Below are positions 54,276-63,125 of a stretch of 64,000 bases of DNA, piece after piece. Location: the NCBI GenBank assembly GCA_050176585.1, contig JBFXHX010000005.1, positions 62,001-126,000 on the forward strand, given 5' to 3'. The stretch is from CAYYWP01 sp050176585 (GTDB lineage Bacteria > Desulfobacterota > Binatia > HRBIN30 > CADEER01). The translations under genes were made by a program, and so were the position numbers. The notes under the pieces were generated by a model, which made no database searches, was not told the DNA's origin, and was given only the letters and a program-made list of their open reading frames with translations. The first letter of the stretch is position 1. Every line of letters starts with the position of its first letter.

Positions 54276-56975
54276 ATGGTCGGACCGCTATGGTCCCGGC
54301 GGTTACGGCGAGTCGTGCTGTTCGCCGCCCTCGCGATATTGGCGGCGCCTGACGTGCGGGCACAGCTGCTGCATGGCGATGCGAACTGCGACGGCGCCGT
54401 CGACGGCGCTGACTACGGCGCGCTCGCGGCGGCGCTCTTCGTCGGCCACACCGGCTGCGCGCGCGCCGATGTCAACGGAGACGGTGCGCTCAGCGCAGCC
54501 GATCTGATTGCGTTGGCGGCGGTGCTGTCACCGCCGGCTACCGCTACCGCCAGCGCTACCGCTACGAAACCGCCGACCTCTACTGTTACCGCGACGGCGA
54601 GCACCTCTGCGACGGCGATCGCCACGAACACGACCGCGGCGCCGCCGAGCGCGACCGCCACCGTGGAAGTCGCCCCGAGCCCGACGGCGACAATGCCGGC
54701 GAGCCCCAGTGCGACCTCGACGCCGCCGGCGCGCACGGCAACGCCCACTGCCATCGCGAGCGCTATTGTCACGGCCACGAGAACGCCGGAATCCACATCG
54801 ACGCAGACACCAGGGGCGACTAGCTCACCGACGCTGGCGTCGACGGCGACTGCGACCATCGAGCCGACCTCGAGCACAACGCCGTCGACCACGGCAACAA
54901 ACCGCGCGACCGACACGGCAACGCCCAGCGCGACTTGCACTGGTACCAATAGTCCCGCGGCCACGGTCACGCACAGCGCTTCGCCGACGTCGGAACCGCA
55001 GACGGCGACCGCAACAGCAACCCCGTCATACACGGAGACGCCCGCGCCGTCGGCGACGCCGAGTTCCACCGCGACCGATGTCCCGGTGGCGACGGGGACG
55101 TCCACCCGGAGCGCAACGGCTACGCGGACCGGCTCCCCAGCGCCTACTGACACGCCCACCCGCACCGCGACGCCTCCTGCGACGCCGTCGCGCACTGGCA
55201 CGGCGAGCCCGCCTGCTACGCCCAGTCGCACCGGAACGCCGACGCGGACGGATACGCGCACCGCTACCGCCCCACCGCCCGGCACGGGAACCCGGACCGG
55301 TACGCTGACGGGTACCCAGACGCGCACGGTGACACCTCCGTTGCCCGGTACCGCGACGCGCACTGGCACGGCGAGCCGCACCAGCACACCCACTGCGACG
55401 GAGCGGCCGCCCGCGACCGCGACGCGCACGGTGACACCTCCGTTGCCCGGTACCGCGACGCGCACTGGCACGCCGAGCCGCACCAGCACACCCACTGCGA
55501 CGGAGCGGCCGCCTGCGACCGCGACGCGCACGGCGACGTGGACGCGCACCGCCACGTGGACGCGCACCGCCACGTGGACGCGCACCGCCACGTGGACGCA
55601 TACGGGAACGCCGATCGCTGCCGCGCCGACCGCGACATGGACGGGCAGTGCGACGCCGCTGGCGACCGCAACGCGCACCGGAACGGCGACGCGCACTCAG
55701 ACGCCGACCGCCACCCCGCCGGTCCCGACGCGCACGGGCAGCGCGACGCCACCCGCGACTACGACCCGGACCGGCACCTGGACGCCCACTCAGACGCGCA
55801 CGGCTACTCCGCTGCGGCCGACATCTACCAGCACCCTTCCACCGCCGGCTACGGCAAGCGCTACGGCGAGCGCTACCCGCACACACACGCCGACGGGGAC
55901 CGCCACCCGCACCGGCACATGGACGCGCACCACCACCTTCACGCGCACCCCAACCCACACGGCGACGCCGATCTTCAGCTTCACACCGAGTGCCGCGCCG
56001 ACGCACACCCCACTTGCCACTGTCACGCGTACCGGGACCTGGACGCGCACTGCCACGTTTACGGGCACCGCTACGCATACCGCCACCCCGATCTTCAGCT
56101 TCACCGCGCGCTCGACCGGGACCCATACGCCGACTGCGACCGAGACGTTCACGCCGCCGTTCACGGCTACCCACTCGCCGACGCGCACCGCCACGCCGAC
56201 TCGCACGCCGACGCGGACGGCGACGTTCACGCGGACGGCGACGCTCACCTTCACGCCGATGTTCACCTTGACGCCGTCGAACACGCGGACGCCGACGCGG
56301 ACGCCCACGGTGACCCATACGCGGACGGTTACGCTCACGCCGACACCGACCTCCGCGGATCGCGGCCCCGTGGTGAGCTACGCGGCGGCGATTCCGCAGA
56401 ATGGATGCCCGTTCTGTTGCGCGTTCCACTGCATGCTCACGCCGACGCCCACACCGCACATCGAGCTCGGCCGCGAGGTGTTCGTCCACACTCAGGGGCA
56501 GTTTAGGATCGTAATCGAGGCGCGCCGGGGCACGTCACAGATCGATCCCGGGATCGAAATTCTGCCCGGTGACGACGACCGGGGCGATCTACAGATTCTG
56601 CTGAGCGCGCCGATTGGGGACCCAACCGATCCCATCGGTTTCGGCAGTGCTGCAGTTTGTGACAAGGGGCCGGTCGATTTCGGCGGCGTTCCGGGGGTCG
56701 ATCCGCCTGAGTTCGGTCCGAGCCAGCAGGTGACCGACGCGATTCACGACTTGCAGTGTCGGTTCAGCGTGCACACACAGAGCGACGTTGCGTGCACTCG
56801 CCGCCGGGACGGAACCGACGGATTCCTCGGCGACAACACGCGCCGGCAATTTTGCTTCTTGTCGACGATTACGACCGAGTTTCAACCGGGCGATACGGTG
56901 GTGGCCGTCCAGCTCCGCGACCTCGGGGGCAACCTGGGGCCGAAGAAAGAGTTCGTCATACGCGTGTTACCGTGA
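54276..56975 (+). CDS. Secreted dockerin protein with long Thr/Pro-rich stalk
   Basis: 899 residues from ATG 54276 (AGGAGAGGGG upstream; ATG 54252 is an alternative). Residues 1-30 are a signal peptide ending VRAQ. Residues 31-86 have two dockerin-type calcium loops, DANCDGAVDGAD and DVNGDGALSAAD. Residues 86-694 are a Thr/Ala/Pro/Ser-rich stalk with TRTGT, TPTAT and TWTRTA units, likely extended and perhaps O-glycosylated. Residues 695-899 are a distinct C-terminal domain with Cys pairs (NGCPFCCAFHC) and beta strands (REVFVHTQGQFRIVIEARRG, GDTVVAVQLRDLGGNLG). The globular domain is not one I recognise. Large open frames in other frames here are shadows. Confidence 0.85.
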   Translation: MVGPLWSRRLRRVVLFAALAILAAPDVRAQLLHGDANCDGAVDGADYGALAAALFVGHTGCARADVNGDGALSAADLIALAAVLSPPATATASATATKPPTSTVTATASTSATAIATNTTAAPPSATATVEVAPSPTATMPASPSATSTPPARTATPTAIASAIVTATRTPESTSTQTPGATSSPTLASTATATIEPTSSTTPSTTATNRATDTATPSATCTGTNSPAATVTHSASPTSEPQTATATATPSYTETPAPSATPSSTATDVPVATGTSTRSATATRTGSPAPTDTPTRTATPPATPSRTGTASPPATPSRTGTPTRTDTRTATAPPPGTGTRTGTLTGTQTRTVTPPLPGTATRTGTASRTSTPTATERPPATATRTVTPPLPGTATRTGTPSRTSTPTATERPPATATRTATWTRTATWTRTATWTRTATWTHTGTPIAAAPTATWTGSATPLATATRTGTATRTQTPTATPPVPTRTGSATPPATTTRTGTWTPTQTRTATPLRPTSTSTLPPPATASATASATRTHTPTGTATRTGTWTRTTTFTRTPTHTATPIFSFTPSAAPTHTPLATVTRTGTWTRTATFTGTATHTATPIFSFTARSTGTHTPTATETFTPPFTATHSPTRTATPTRTPTRTATFTRTATLTFTPMFTLTPSNTRTPTRTPTVTHTRTVTLTPTPTSADRGPVVSYAAAIPQNGCPFCCAFHCMLTPTPTPHIELGREVFVHTQGQFRIVIEARRGTSQIDPGIEILPGDDDRGDLQILLSAPIGDPTDPIGFGSAAVCDKGPVDFGGVPGVDPPEFGPSQQVTDAIHDLQCRFSVHTQSDVACTRRRDGTDGFLGDNTRRQFCFLSTITTEFQPGDTVVAVQLRDLGGNLGPKKEFVIRVLP
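55320..55523 (+). repeat. 102-base tandem duplication in the stalk
   Basis: Two nearly identical units, 55320-55421 and 55422-55523, each 34 codons (starting TRTVTPPLPGTATRTGT). Differences are few, so the duplication is recent. It changes stalk length in steps of 34 residues. Confidence 0.85.
55536..55607 (+). repeat. 18-base repeats in the stalk
   Basis: Four copies of an 18-base unit (ACGTGGACGCGCACCGCC, TWTRTA) begin at 55536, 55554, 55572 and 55590; the last diverges. Tryptophan-bearing units are unusual for a Thr/Pro stalk. Confidence 0.85.
55905..56144 (+). repeat. 120-base imperfect duplication in the stalk
   Basis: Units 55905-56024 and 56025-56144 each encode 40 residues beginning TRTGTWTRT and containing THTATPIFSFT. 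They are less alike than the 102-base pair, so this duplication is older. Confidence 0.75.
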
Positions 56976-57413
56976 ACGGCTCGCGCGGCCGCGCAGGAGC
57001 GGTCGAAGCGCAGCCGTTGCGTGTCTGCCGCGTACAACCACTACATTTGGCACTCGCTCGGTAGCGCGCAGATCAAATCGGCCGCGCCCCGGCTGGGTAC
57101 GCCCATCCACCTGTCAAATCAAATCGCAAAGCGCAAATTCATGTTTTTTAACCGCGCTACGTGTGGCATATACCGCGTGTGGAGTTCAACTGCGCGCAGC
57201 GAGAGGTGACCGCGCCGAGAGGCGGGGTGGTTATCTCGGTAGCTATACCCGTGCTAGCGCACCCTAGCAACAGTTTGCGCAGTCCCGTACTTGAGCTGTC
57301 GTCCTTTTCCGCTTGACTCTCGAGCAGCAAATTGCGATAAGCCAAGGCGCGCCCGGGGGGGGATTTCCTCCAGGATTGCGCAAATGGTTGCTGTGACCGA
57401 AAGGAGGCGTGCA
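56976..57413. other. Upstream region of paralog cluster 2
   Basis: 438 bases, AT-richer than the surroundings near 57110-57180. It contains the 15-base element and promoter described separately and no supported gene. Confidence 0.5.
57303..57341 (+). promoter_or_regulatory. Promoter element of paralog cluster 2
   Basis: CCTTTTCCGCTTGAC (57303-57317) is identical to the element before cluster 1. TTGACT (57313-57318) and GATAAG (57336-57341) are 17 bases apart. The first gene begins 72 bases after the -10 box, behind AAGGAGG. Confidence 0.5.
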
Positions 57414-58919
57414 ATGCGAGTGCAGAAGCGAGGCCCGTGGCCGAAGAGCCTGGGAGTGGTGCTGGTGGCCATGGCCCTATGGGGGGCGCAGGCTCAAGCG
57501 CAGCCGGCGGCGTATGTCTCCTCGGACAAGCCGGGGTCAGTCGCCATCTGGCCGAAAGTGATCGCGGACGGAACCCGCGACACGCTGATCACGCTCACCA
57601 ACGTGCGCAACGAAATGGCGCACGCGCATTGCGAGTATGTTCAGGCGCTCGCGTTCTGCGCGACCACCGGTGAGTTCTGCACGCCGGGTGCGCAGCCGTT
57701 CACCCCAGGCGCGTGCGACGAGGTGCCGGGGAACGTATGCGTGCCGCAATGGCAGTCCGCCGACTTCGATATCACGCTAACCCGTCAGCAGCCGACGATG
57801 TGGCGCGTGAGCACGGGTCGCCGCTTCGATCCGACGCTTTTCGGTAACGCTTGCGTGGGCATCATTGGCACGCCGCCCAGCCAGGCCTGTCCGGGCCTGT
57901 TCCCGATCAGCGTGCCGCCTGCTCCGGATCAGCCTTTCCGGGGCGAGCTGAAGTGCATCCAGGTCGGCGAGGATGGGTCGCCGGTCGCCGCCAACGCACT
58001 GAAGGGCGAAGCGATGATCGAGTACGTCGACCCGTCGACGAACCAGATCAGCAAGTACAATTCGATCAACGTCGAGGGTATCTCTCCCTCGCCGATCGAC
58101 GGCCTCATCCGGCTGAACGGCATCGAGTACGCCGCCTGCCCAGAGGCGATCGATCTGTCGCATTACGCGACCGGACGCGAGGACCTCGTGGCTGCGGACC
58201 TCGGCGCGGCCTGCGCCGGTTCGAACTGTGCCGTGCACACCGAGATCACCCTCGTCCCGTGCCGGCAGGACTTCTTCATCTTCGACAACCCGGATCCCGG
58301 CGCTAACTCGGGTACGCGGGTGTCGACCACCATTGTCTACCACGACGAGTTCGAGTCCCCCACTTCGGCTAGCGCGCCGTTCCAATGTTGGGCGAACTTC
58401 GATCTGCGCGACCTGAATATCAATCCGAACAGCGGCACGACCTTCCAGCGCACCCGCGTCATTCCTCCGGGTGGCGCCGGCAATGCTCGCTGTATCCTCG
58501 GCAACAACTACAACGGGCTCTGCGCGGACGACGATGACTGTGGCCCCGGCGGCGTATGCGCCCCGGCATCTGGCGTGCTTGCAATCGTCGAAGAGTTCCA
58601 CACCGCGGATGACCCCGGTTCCGAGCTGGCGCCGGTGGTCGTCGGGACGGCGGCATCGAACGGGTATTCCGTCGATCTGAACAACGACGGCATCCTCGGG
58701 CGCGCGGGCCGCTGCCGCAACAATCTGGGCCTGGTTTGCACGTCAGACGAGGATTGCTTGGCGGCGCCTGGTAGCACCGGTCGCTGCCGATACTCGTCGG
58801 CCGATTGCACGAGCGACGCAGCGTGCCCAGGTACGGACCCGGACGACTTCTGCGATCTGTGCATGAACGACGAGATCAACATCGGGCTCATCGATCAAGT
58901 CGGAAGCAACCCTCCGTGA
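57414..58919 (+). CDS. Secreted paralog family protein C1 (unknown function)
   Basis: 501 residues, signal peptide ending AQAQAQ. Family marks: VAIWPKVIAD, DTLITLTNVRNEMAHAHCEYV, WQSADFDITLTRQQPTMWRVSTGR, ISVPPAPDQPFRGELKCIQVG, LKGEAMIEYV, KYNSINV, YAACPEAIDLSHY, ITLVPCRQDF, and YHDEFESPTSASAPFQC. Cys inserts: CADDDDCGPGGVC, CTSDEDC, CTSDAAC. It diverges from its paralogs in the C-terminal third, which instead has LNNDGILGRAGRCRNN and a Cys-rich end. AAGGAGG lies six bases before ATG 57414. First of four genes. Confidence 0.8.
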   Translation: MRVQKRGPWPKSLGVVLVAMALWGAQAQAQPAAYVSSDKPGSVAIWPKVIADGTRDTLITLTNVRNEMAHAHCEYVQALAFCATTGEFCTPGAQPFTPGACDEVPGNVCVPQWQSADFDITLTRQQPTMWRVSTGRRFDPTLFGNACVGIIGTPPSQACPGLFPISVPPAPDQPFRGELKCIQVGEDGSPVAANALKGEAMIEYVDPSTNQISKYNSINVEGISPSPIDGLIRLNGIEYAACPEAIDLSHYATGREDLVAADLGAACAGSNCAVHTEITLVPCRQDFFIFDNPDPGANSGTRVSTTIVYHDEFESPTSASAPFQCWANFDLRDLNINPNSGTTFQRTRVIPPGGAGNARCILGNNYNGLCADDDDCGPGGVCAPASGVLAIVEEFHTADDPGSELAPVVVGTAASNGYSVDLNNDGILGRAGRCRNNLGLVCTSDEDCLAAPGSTGRCRYSSADCTSDAACPGTDPDDFCDLCMNDEINIGLIDQVGSNPP

Positions 58920-58953
58920 AGCGGCCATGCGGAACGAGAGAAGGAGAAAGACG

Positions 58954-60087
58954 ATGCTGACCATCAAGAAGCTGAGTCTGCTGGCGGCGGGTGCGGTGTG
59001 CATGGTGCTCTCACCCGCGGCGCAAGCGGATACGTTTTCCGATACCGGTGCTGCGGTGTTGGTCTGGCCCGAGGTCCTGGTCGGCCCCAACACCGACACG
59101 GTGTTGCAGATCACCAACCAGTCTAACGCCCCGGTTGCGGCGCACTGTTTCTACGTGAACGCGAACAGCCGCTGCAGCAACACCGGCGTTCCGTGCACGT
59201 CGTCGGCGTCTTGTACGCAACCCGGCTCACCATTCGTCGGGGCCTGCGTTCCGGGGTGGGTGGAGATCAACTTCGACATCTTTCTGACCGCGAACCAACC
59301 ACTCGGATGGAGCGCTGAGAACGGCCTCGGCGGCGATGAAGTCCCCTGCCAGGGTGGCTTCTTCTCCCCCTGCACAGGCAATCAGGGTACGCGTATCCCG
59401 CCCGTGGGCGAAACGCCTTTCGTCGGCGAGCTGAAGTGCATCCAGGTGGACCCGATTACCCGCCTTCCGCAGGCGTGCGGCGGTGGCGGGCTAGCGCCGT
59501 GCCGCAACGACCTCGAGGGCGGCGCGACGATCACTGATGTGAACCTGTTAACCGGCATCGTGAATCCCGCCCGCTACAATGCGGTGGGATTGCGCACTGC
59601 GGGCCGCAATGATGGCGACAATCTCCTCATCATCGGCGGCGACCCGGAAGGCGCGGAGTATCAACCCTGTTCGGAAGTGCTGGTGTTCAATCACCTCTTC
59701 GACGGGGCGGAGGATCCGATCTCTGGCGAGATCACGTCGACGACGGTCGCCTTGGTGCCCTGTACGCAAGACTTCCTCGCGCAGCAGATCCCGTCCGTGA
59801 CGGCGCAGTTCCTGGTGTACAACGAGTTCGAACAGCGCTTTTCGACCAGCCGGCTGGTGAGCTGTGTTTTGAACAGTCGCATTTCGTTGATCGATACCAC
59901 ACAGCCGAGCCGCTCCATCTGGAGTGCATCGGTTGCTGGCACCGTGGCTGGGCATACGCGCATCACCGGAGTCGGTGGTGGGCTGATCGGGTCCGCCGAC
60001 CTGGATATCGGGACGGGCTCCCACGCGGGCTACAACCTCAATCAGTTCGCCGATCGCGAAGAAGCGGATTTTATCCGCATTCCGTAG
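58954..60087 (+). CDS. Secreted paralog family protein C2 (unknown function)
   Basis: 377 residues, signal peptide ending PAAQA. VLVWPEVLVG, DTVLQITNQSNAPVAAHCFYVNAN, WVEINFDIFLTANQPLGW, RIPPVGETPFVGELKCIQVD, NDLEGGATI, RYNAVGL, CSEVLVFNHLFDGAE, VALVPCTQDF, AQFLVYNEFEQRFSTSRLVSC, WSASVAGTVAGHTRITGV and a terminal REEADFIRIP. A four-Cys insert follows HCFYVNAN (CSNTGVPCTSSASC). Closest in plan to A2 and C4. ATG 58954 has AAGGAG; it is 34 bases after C1. Confidence 0.8.
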   Translation: MLTIKKLSLLAAGAVCMVLSPAAQADTFSDTGAAVLVWPEVLVGPNTDTVLQITNQSNAPVAAHCFYVNANSRCSNTGVPCTSSASCTQPGSPFVGACVPGWVEINFDIFLTANQPLGWSAENGLGGDEVPCQGGFFSPCTGNQGTRIPPVGETPFVGELKCIQVDPITRLPQACGGGGLAPCRNDLEGGATITDVNLLTGIVNPARYNAVGLRTAGRNDGDNLLIIGGDPEGAEYQPCSEVLVFNHLFDGAEDPISGEITSTTVALVPCTQDFLAQQIPSVTAQFLVYNEFEQRFSTSRLVSCVLNSRISLIDTTQPSRSIWSASVAGTVAGHTRITGVGGGLIGSADLDIGTGSHAGYNLNQFADREEADFIRIP

Positions 60088-60154
60088 CGGCGGTTGACGA
60101 GGCGCTGTAGAGGCGGACTCTGGAGCACCTGTCCTTTTATTAAGGAGGAAAACC

Positions 60155-61228
60155 ATGCGTACGGTGAAGGGACGGCGAGCCGGTAAACTGGCGGGCATCC
60201 TGATGGGGGTGGCGCTGGTGGCCGGCGCTGCCCAGGCGCAGCAGGACGTTGGGACCGAGCCACCCGCCTCGATCCTTATCTTTCCAAAGGTGATCCGCGA
60301 CGACACGGTCATCCAAATCACCAACACGACCAATTCGTTGACGCACGCCAAGTGCTTTTACGTGAACGGCGATACGTTTCTCGGGGAGCCGCTGTGGCAG
60401 GTCACGGATTTTGAGATCATGCTGACCAGGCAACAGCCGACGCATTGGGTTGCGAGCCAGGGTCGCGCGGTGAGCCCGATCGGCGCTCCGCTCGGCATCG
60501 ATCCGGGTTTGGTTCCGCCGGTTCCGGTCGGCTTTGAAGGTTTTCTCGTCTGCGTCGAGGTCGCCATGGATGGCACCCCGATCAGCGGCAACTCGCTGAT
60601 CGGCGTGGCCACGGTGGGTGGCGTCGATTCGACGAGCAGCTCGATCGGCAAGTACAACGCCGTCGGCATTGCCGGCTGCGGCAATGCACAAGGGCCGTGC
60701 GGCGATTCGGGCAGCGCCAACAATGGCGACAACGTGCTCGATCTGGATGGCGTCGAATATGCGCGTTGTCCGGGCGGTTTGTACGTGAACTTCGAATCCG
60801 AAGGCGGTGTGGATCCGGCTCTGGGAGCCGGCTCCGAAGTGAGCACCAATGTCGCGCTCGTCCCGTGCGGAATGGACTTCGACAACATCGTGCCAGGCAG
60901 CACGGTGCTGAGCGCGGAGATTCGCGACGAGTTCGAGATTCGCACCTCGGTCAGTTCCATCCCGGTCGATTGTTATTTCGCCCAACCGCTGAGCGCGCCG
61001 GTGTTTGGCGGTCAGTTCTCGCTCCCGACTACCTTTGGATCGGCGATCATCCGGCCGCAGACGGGTAGCGGAAACGTCCCCGCCGTGGGTGTTGCAAACG
61101 TGCTGCGCACGGCCAGCGATCTGAGCTCGGATTCGGCGATCACGAACCTCCACTTCTGCACCGACACCACGGCGCCGGCTTCCTGCACTGGTGTCGACTC
61201 CCAGATCCGGCTTCCGGACTTCGAGTGA
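60155..61228 (+). CDS. Secreted paralog family protein C3 (unknown function)
   Basis: 357 residues, signal peptide ending AAQAQ. ILIFPKVIRD, DTVIQITNTTNSLTHAKCFYVNG, WQVTDFEIMLTRQQPTHWVAS, LVPPVPVGFEGFLVCVEVA, KYNAVGI, YARCPGGLYVNF, VALVPCGMDF, and EIRDEFEIRTSVSSIPVDC. It is the shortest member, has no insert after KCFYVN, and pairs best with A1. Its ATG follows AAGGAGG. The last third, around FSLPTTFGSAIIRPQTG, has no clear match among the others. Confidence 0.8.
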   Translation: MRTVKGRRAGKLAGILMGVALVAGAAQAQQDVGTEPPASILIFPKVIRDDTVIQITNTTNSLTHAKCFYVNGDTFLGEPLWQVTDFEIMLTRQQPTHWVASQGRAVSPIGAPLGIDPGLVPPVPVGFEGFLVCVEVAMDGTPISGNSLIGVATVGGVDSTSSSIGKYNAVGIAGCGNAQGPCGDSGSANNGDNVLDLDGVEYARCPGGLYVNFESEGGVDPALGAGSEVSTNVALVPCGMDFDNIVPGSTVLSAEIRDEFEIRTSVSSIPVDCYFAQPLSAPVFGGQFSLPTTFGSAIIRPQTGSGNVPAVGVANVLRTASDLSSDSAITNLHFCTDTTAPASCTGVDSQIRLPDFE

Positions 61229-61287
61229 GTCGGAGGATGCGAGTGGGTGGCGAGATGCAGCGCGCAGGCAGGGAAAGGAGTGACGAG

Positions 61288-62538
61288 ATGCGTACCGTCA
61301 ATGCGAAGGCGAGGGCCATGCGTGGCTCGTTCGCGATCCTCGCAGCATCCGTAATGCTGGGGTTCGCGACGAGCGCCGTCGCGCAGGTAGCGCAGTCGGA
61401 CTATGCGGCCGGTTACGTCGTCTTACCGAAGGTGGTCGTGCACACCACCGGAGGAACGCCTCCAGTTCTACTTGGGGGCGTGACGACTGACACCTTGATC
61501 CAGATTACGAACATCAATCAGGCAGAATCCATCAACGTCCACTGTTGGTGGGTGAATGCCAACAAGCACTGTGCAACCCCGACTGGGGCCATCTGCGAGA
61601 CGAATGCGGATTGCGTCGCGCAGGAGGCGCCGCTGCCCTGCCAGCAGGACTGGGGTGTAACGAACTTCGAGTTCACGCTCACTCCTGGCCAGCCGATTGG
61701 CTTTCTCGCGTCGGAGGGTTTGAATCCGATCCCGTGCTCTTCCGGAACATGCATCGGGCTGGCCAGTGGTGCTGTTCTCGCCGTTCCTGAGGATCCCTTC
61801 CGCGGCGAGCTCAAGTGTCTCCAGGTCAGCGACAGCGACGAACCCGTAGACCAGAATGACCTCAAGGTGGAGGCGACGATCGTTTCCCACGATAGCGACA
61901 GCGACCCTGCGGTGACTACGGCCGCAGCTTACAACGGGGTCGGTTTCCGCTCGGTCGATGTGGGGTCGCAAGCCGCGACCGATCCGATCTGCTTGGGAAG
62001 CGCGCCGTCGGAAGCGCCGGGCTGCGCCGGCAATTACGCACCCTGCCCGAACGTGCTTCACTTGGAGCACTTCTTCGAGAATGCGAATACGGGTCTCGGC
62101 AGCTTTGCCACGACGGAGTTGACCTTGGTGCCATGCAGCGAGGATTTGGGCGATCCCGCCGCCTCGGAAGCGTTCTCGGTGACGGCGCAGATGCTCGTGT
62201 ACAACGAGTTCGAGCAGCGCTTCTCAACCAGCGCATCGGTGCAGTGCTACAAATCGGTGCGTCTGTCTGACATCGATACCCAGCCTGGCGTCAGCAACGA
62301 CCAGTTCTCCATCTTTGCCGTTGGCGTCCAAGGGACGATCGTTGGACAAACCCGGATCAAGGGTGTTTCCAACGGCGGCGGGCGTCTCGGATTCGGCATC
62401 ATCGGCGTGGCGAATGAGAATCATTCCGCGACCGTTGGCGGTACCGTGGTTTCCACGGCGGCCTTCAATCTGCAACACGTCGGCTTCCGGCAGACGGGGG
62501 ACGCGGTGTATCGCACGTTACCCGGTAACGTCCCCTGA
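61288..62538 (+). CDS. Secreted paralog family protein C4 (unknown function)
   Basis: 416 residues, signal peptide ending TSAVAQ. VVLPKVVVH, DTLIQITNINQAESINVHCWWVNAN, WGVTNFEFTLTPGQPIGFLAS, VPEDPFRGELKCLQVS, NDLKVEATI, YNGVGF, CPNVLHLEHFFENAN, LTLVPCSEDL, AQMLVYNEFEQRFSTSASVQC, FSIFAVGVQGTIVGQTRIKGV and a terminal GFRQTGDAVYRTLP. A four-Cys insert (CATPTGAICETNADC) follows HCWWVNANK. AAAGGAG is seven bases before ATG 61288. Last gene before the terminator. Confidence 0.8.
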   Translation: MRTVNAKARAMRGSFAILAASVMLGFATSAVAQVAQSDYAAGYVVLPKVVVHTTGGTPPVLLGGVTTDTLIQITNINQAESINVHCWWVNANKHCATPTGAICETNADCVAQEAPLPCQQDWGVTNFEFTLTPGQPIGFLASEGLNPIPCSSGTCIGLASGAVLAVPEDPFRGELKCLQVSDSDEPVDQNDLKVEATIVSHDSDSDPAVTTAAAYNGVGFRSVDVGSQAATDPICLGSAPSEAPGCAGNYAPCPNVLHLEHFFENANTGLGSFATTELTLVPCSEDLGDPAASEAFSVTAQMLVYNEFEQRFSTSASVQCYKSVRLSDIDTQPGVSNDQFSIFAVGVQGTIVGQTRIKGVSNGGGRLGFGIIGVANENHSATVGGTVVSTAAFNLQHVGFRQTGDAVYRTLPGNVP

Positions 62539-62558
62539 AGCAGAGCGTTCAGGACGAG

Positions 62559-62593
62559 GCCGGGGTGGAGGTATCCACCCCGGCTTTTTTTTT
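62559..62593 (+). terminator. Strong intrinsic terminator after paralog cluster 2
   Basis: GCCGGGGTGGA (62559-62569) pairs perfectly with TCCACCCCGGC (62574-62584); loop GGTA; then nine Ts. It ends the four-gene message 20 bases after C4. Confidence 0.93.
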
Positions 62594-62629
62594 GGCTCTT
62601 TGAATCCGACCGCGTGACGCGGACACAAC

Positions 62630-63019
62630 ATGGCGGCAAAACGTATCCTGGTGGTGGAGGACAACCTCGATAACCGGCGCATCCTGGTTTACCGGCTGAA
62701 GCGCATCGGCGAGTTCGAGATCCTCGAAGCCAGCAATGGTGAAGAGGCGCTGGCAATCGTCCAGACACCCCCCGCTCCGGATCTGATCTTCATGGACCTC
62801 AAAATGCCCGTCATGGATGGCTGGGAGGCGACGAAAAAGATCCGCCAGCTCGAGTTTGGCGATTGCATCCCGATCATCGCGCTCACCGCGCAGGCCATGG
62901 CAGGGGATGAACAGAAAGCCCTCGCTGCGGGCTGTGACGATTACCTGGCAAAGCCCATCGTGGATCTGAGCCTCGTGCGCACGAAAATGGAGCGCTTGCT
63001 GAGTCGTCGCTTGCATTAG
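62630..63019 (+). CDS. Single-domain response regulator (CheY/DivK-like)
   Basis: 129 residues, receiver domain only. Acidic pair Glu10-Asp11 (VVEDN), phosphoacceptor Asp56 (FMDLKMPVMDG), Thr86 (ALTAQAM) and Lys108 (LAKP) are all present, so it should be phosphorylated. ALTAQAMAGDEQKALAAGCDDYLAKP is typical of DivK-like or hybrid-kinase receivers. No histidine kinase lies next to it. It begins right after the terminator, so it is a separate unit from the paralogs. Confidence 0.92.
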   Translation: MAAKRILVVEDNLDNRRILVYRLKRIGEFEILEASNGEEALAIVQTPPAPDLIFMDLKMPVMDGWEATKKIRQLEFGDCIPIIALTAQAMAGDEQKALAAGCDDYLAKPIVDLSLVRTKMERLLSRRLH

Positions 63020-63125
63020 CGCGGCGGCTGCGAGCGTGCTGGAGGCAGTGCAGACAGGCAGGACGCCAGCGAATGGGCACAAGGGCAGTGGGGGCTACTC
63101 AGCGGCTGGAGCGGGATAGCTGTCC

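Noticed and set aside
54413..56506. Several long open frames in other frames and on the minus strand over the stalk gene (Val/Ala-rich, Arg-rich or His/Asp-rich).
   Set aside because: They are by-products of low-complexity GC-rich repeats. Their composition is absurd for real proteins, and the plus-strand frame has a signal peptide, calcium loops and a globular end.
57021..57209. Plus-strand frame of 62 codons before paralog cluster 2.
   Set aside because: No ribosome binding site or domain; lies in the AT-rich upstream region.
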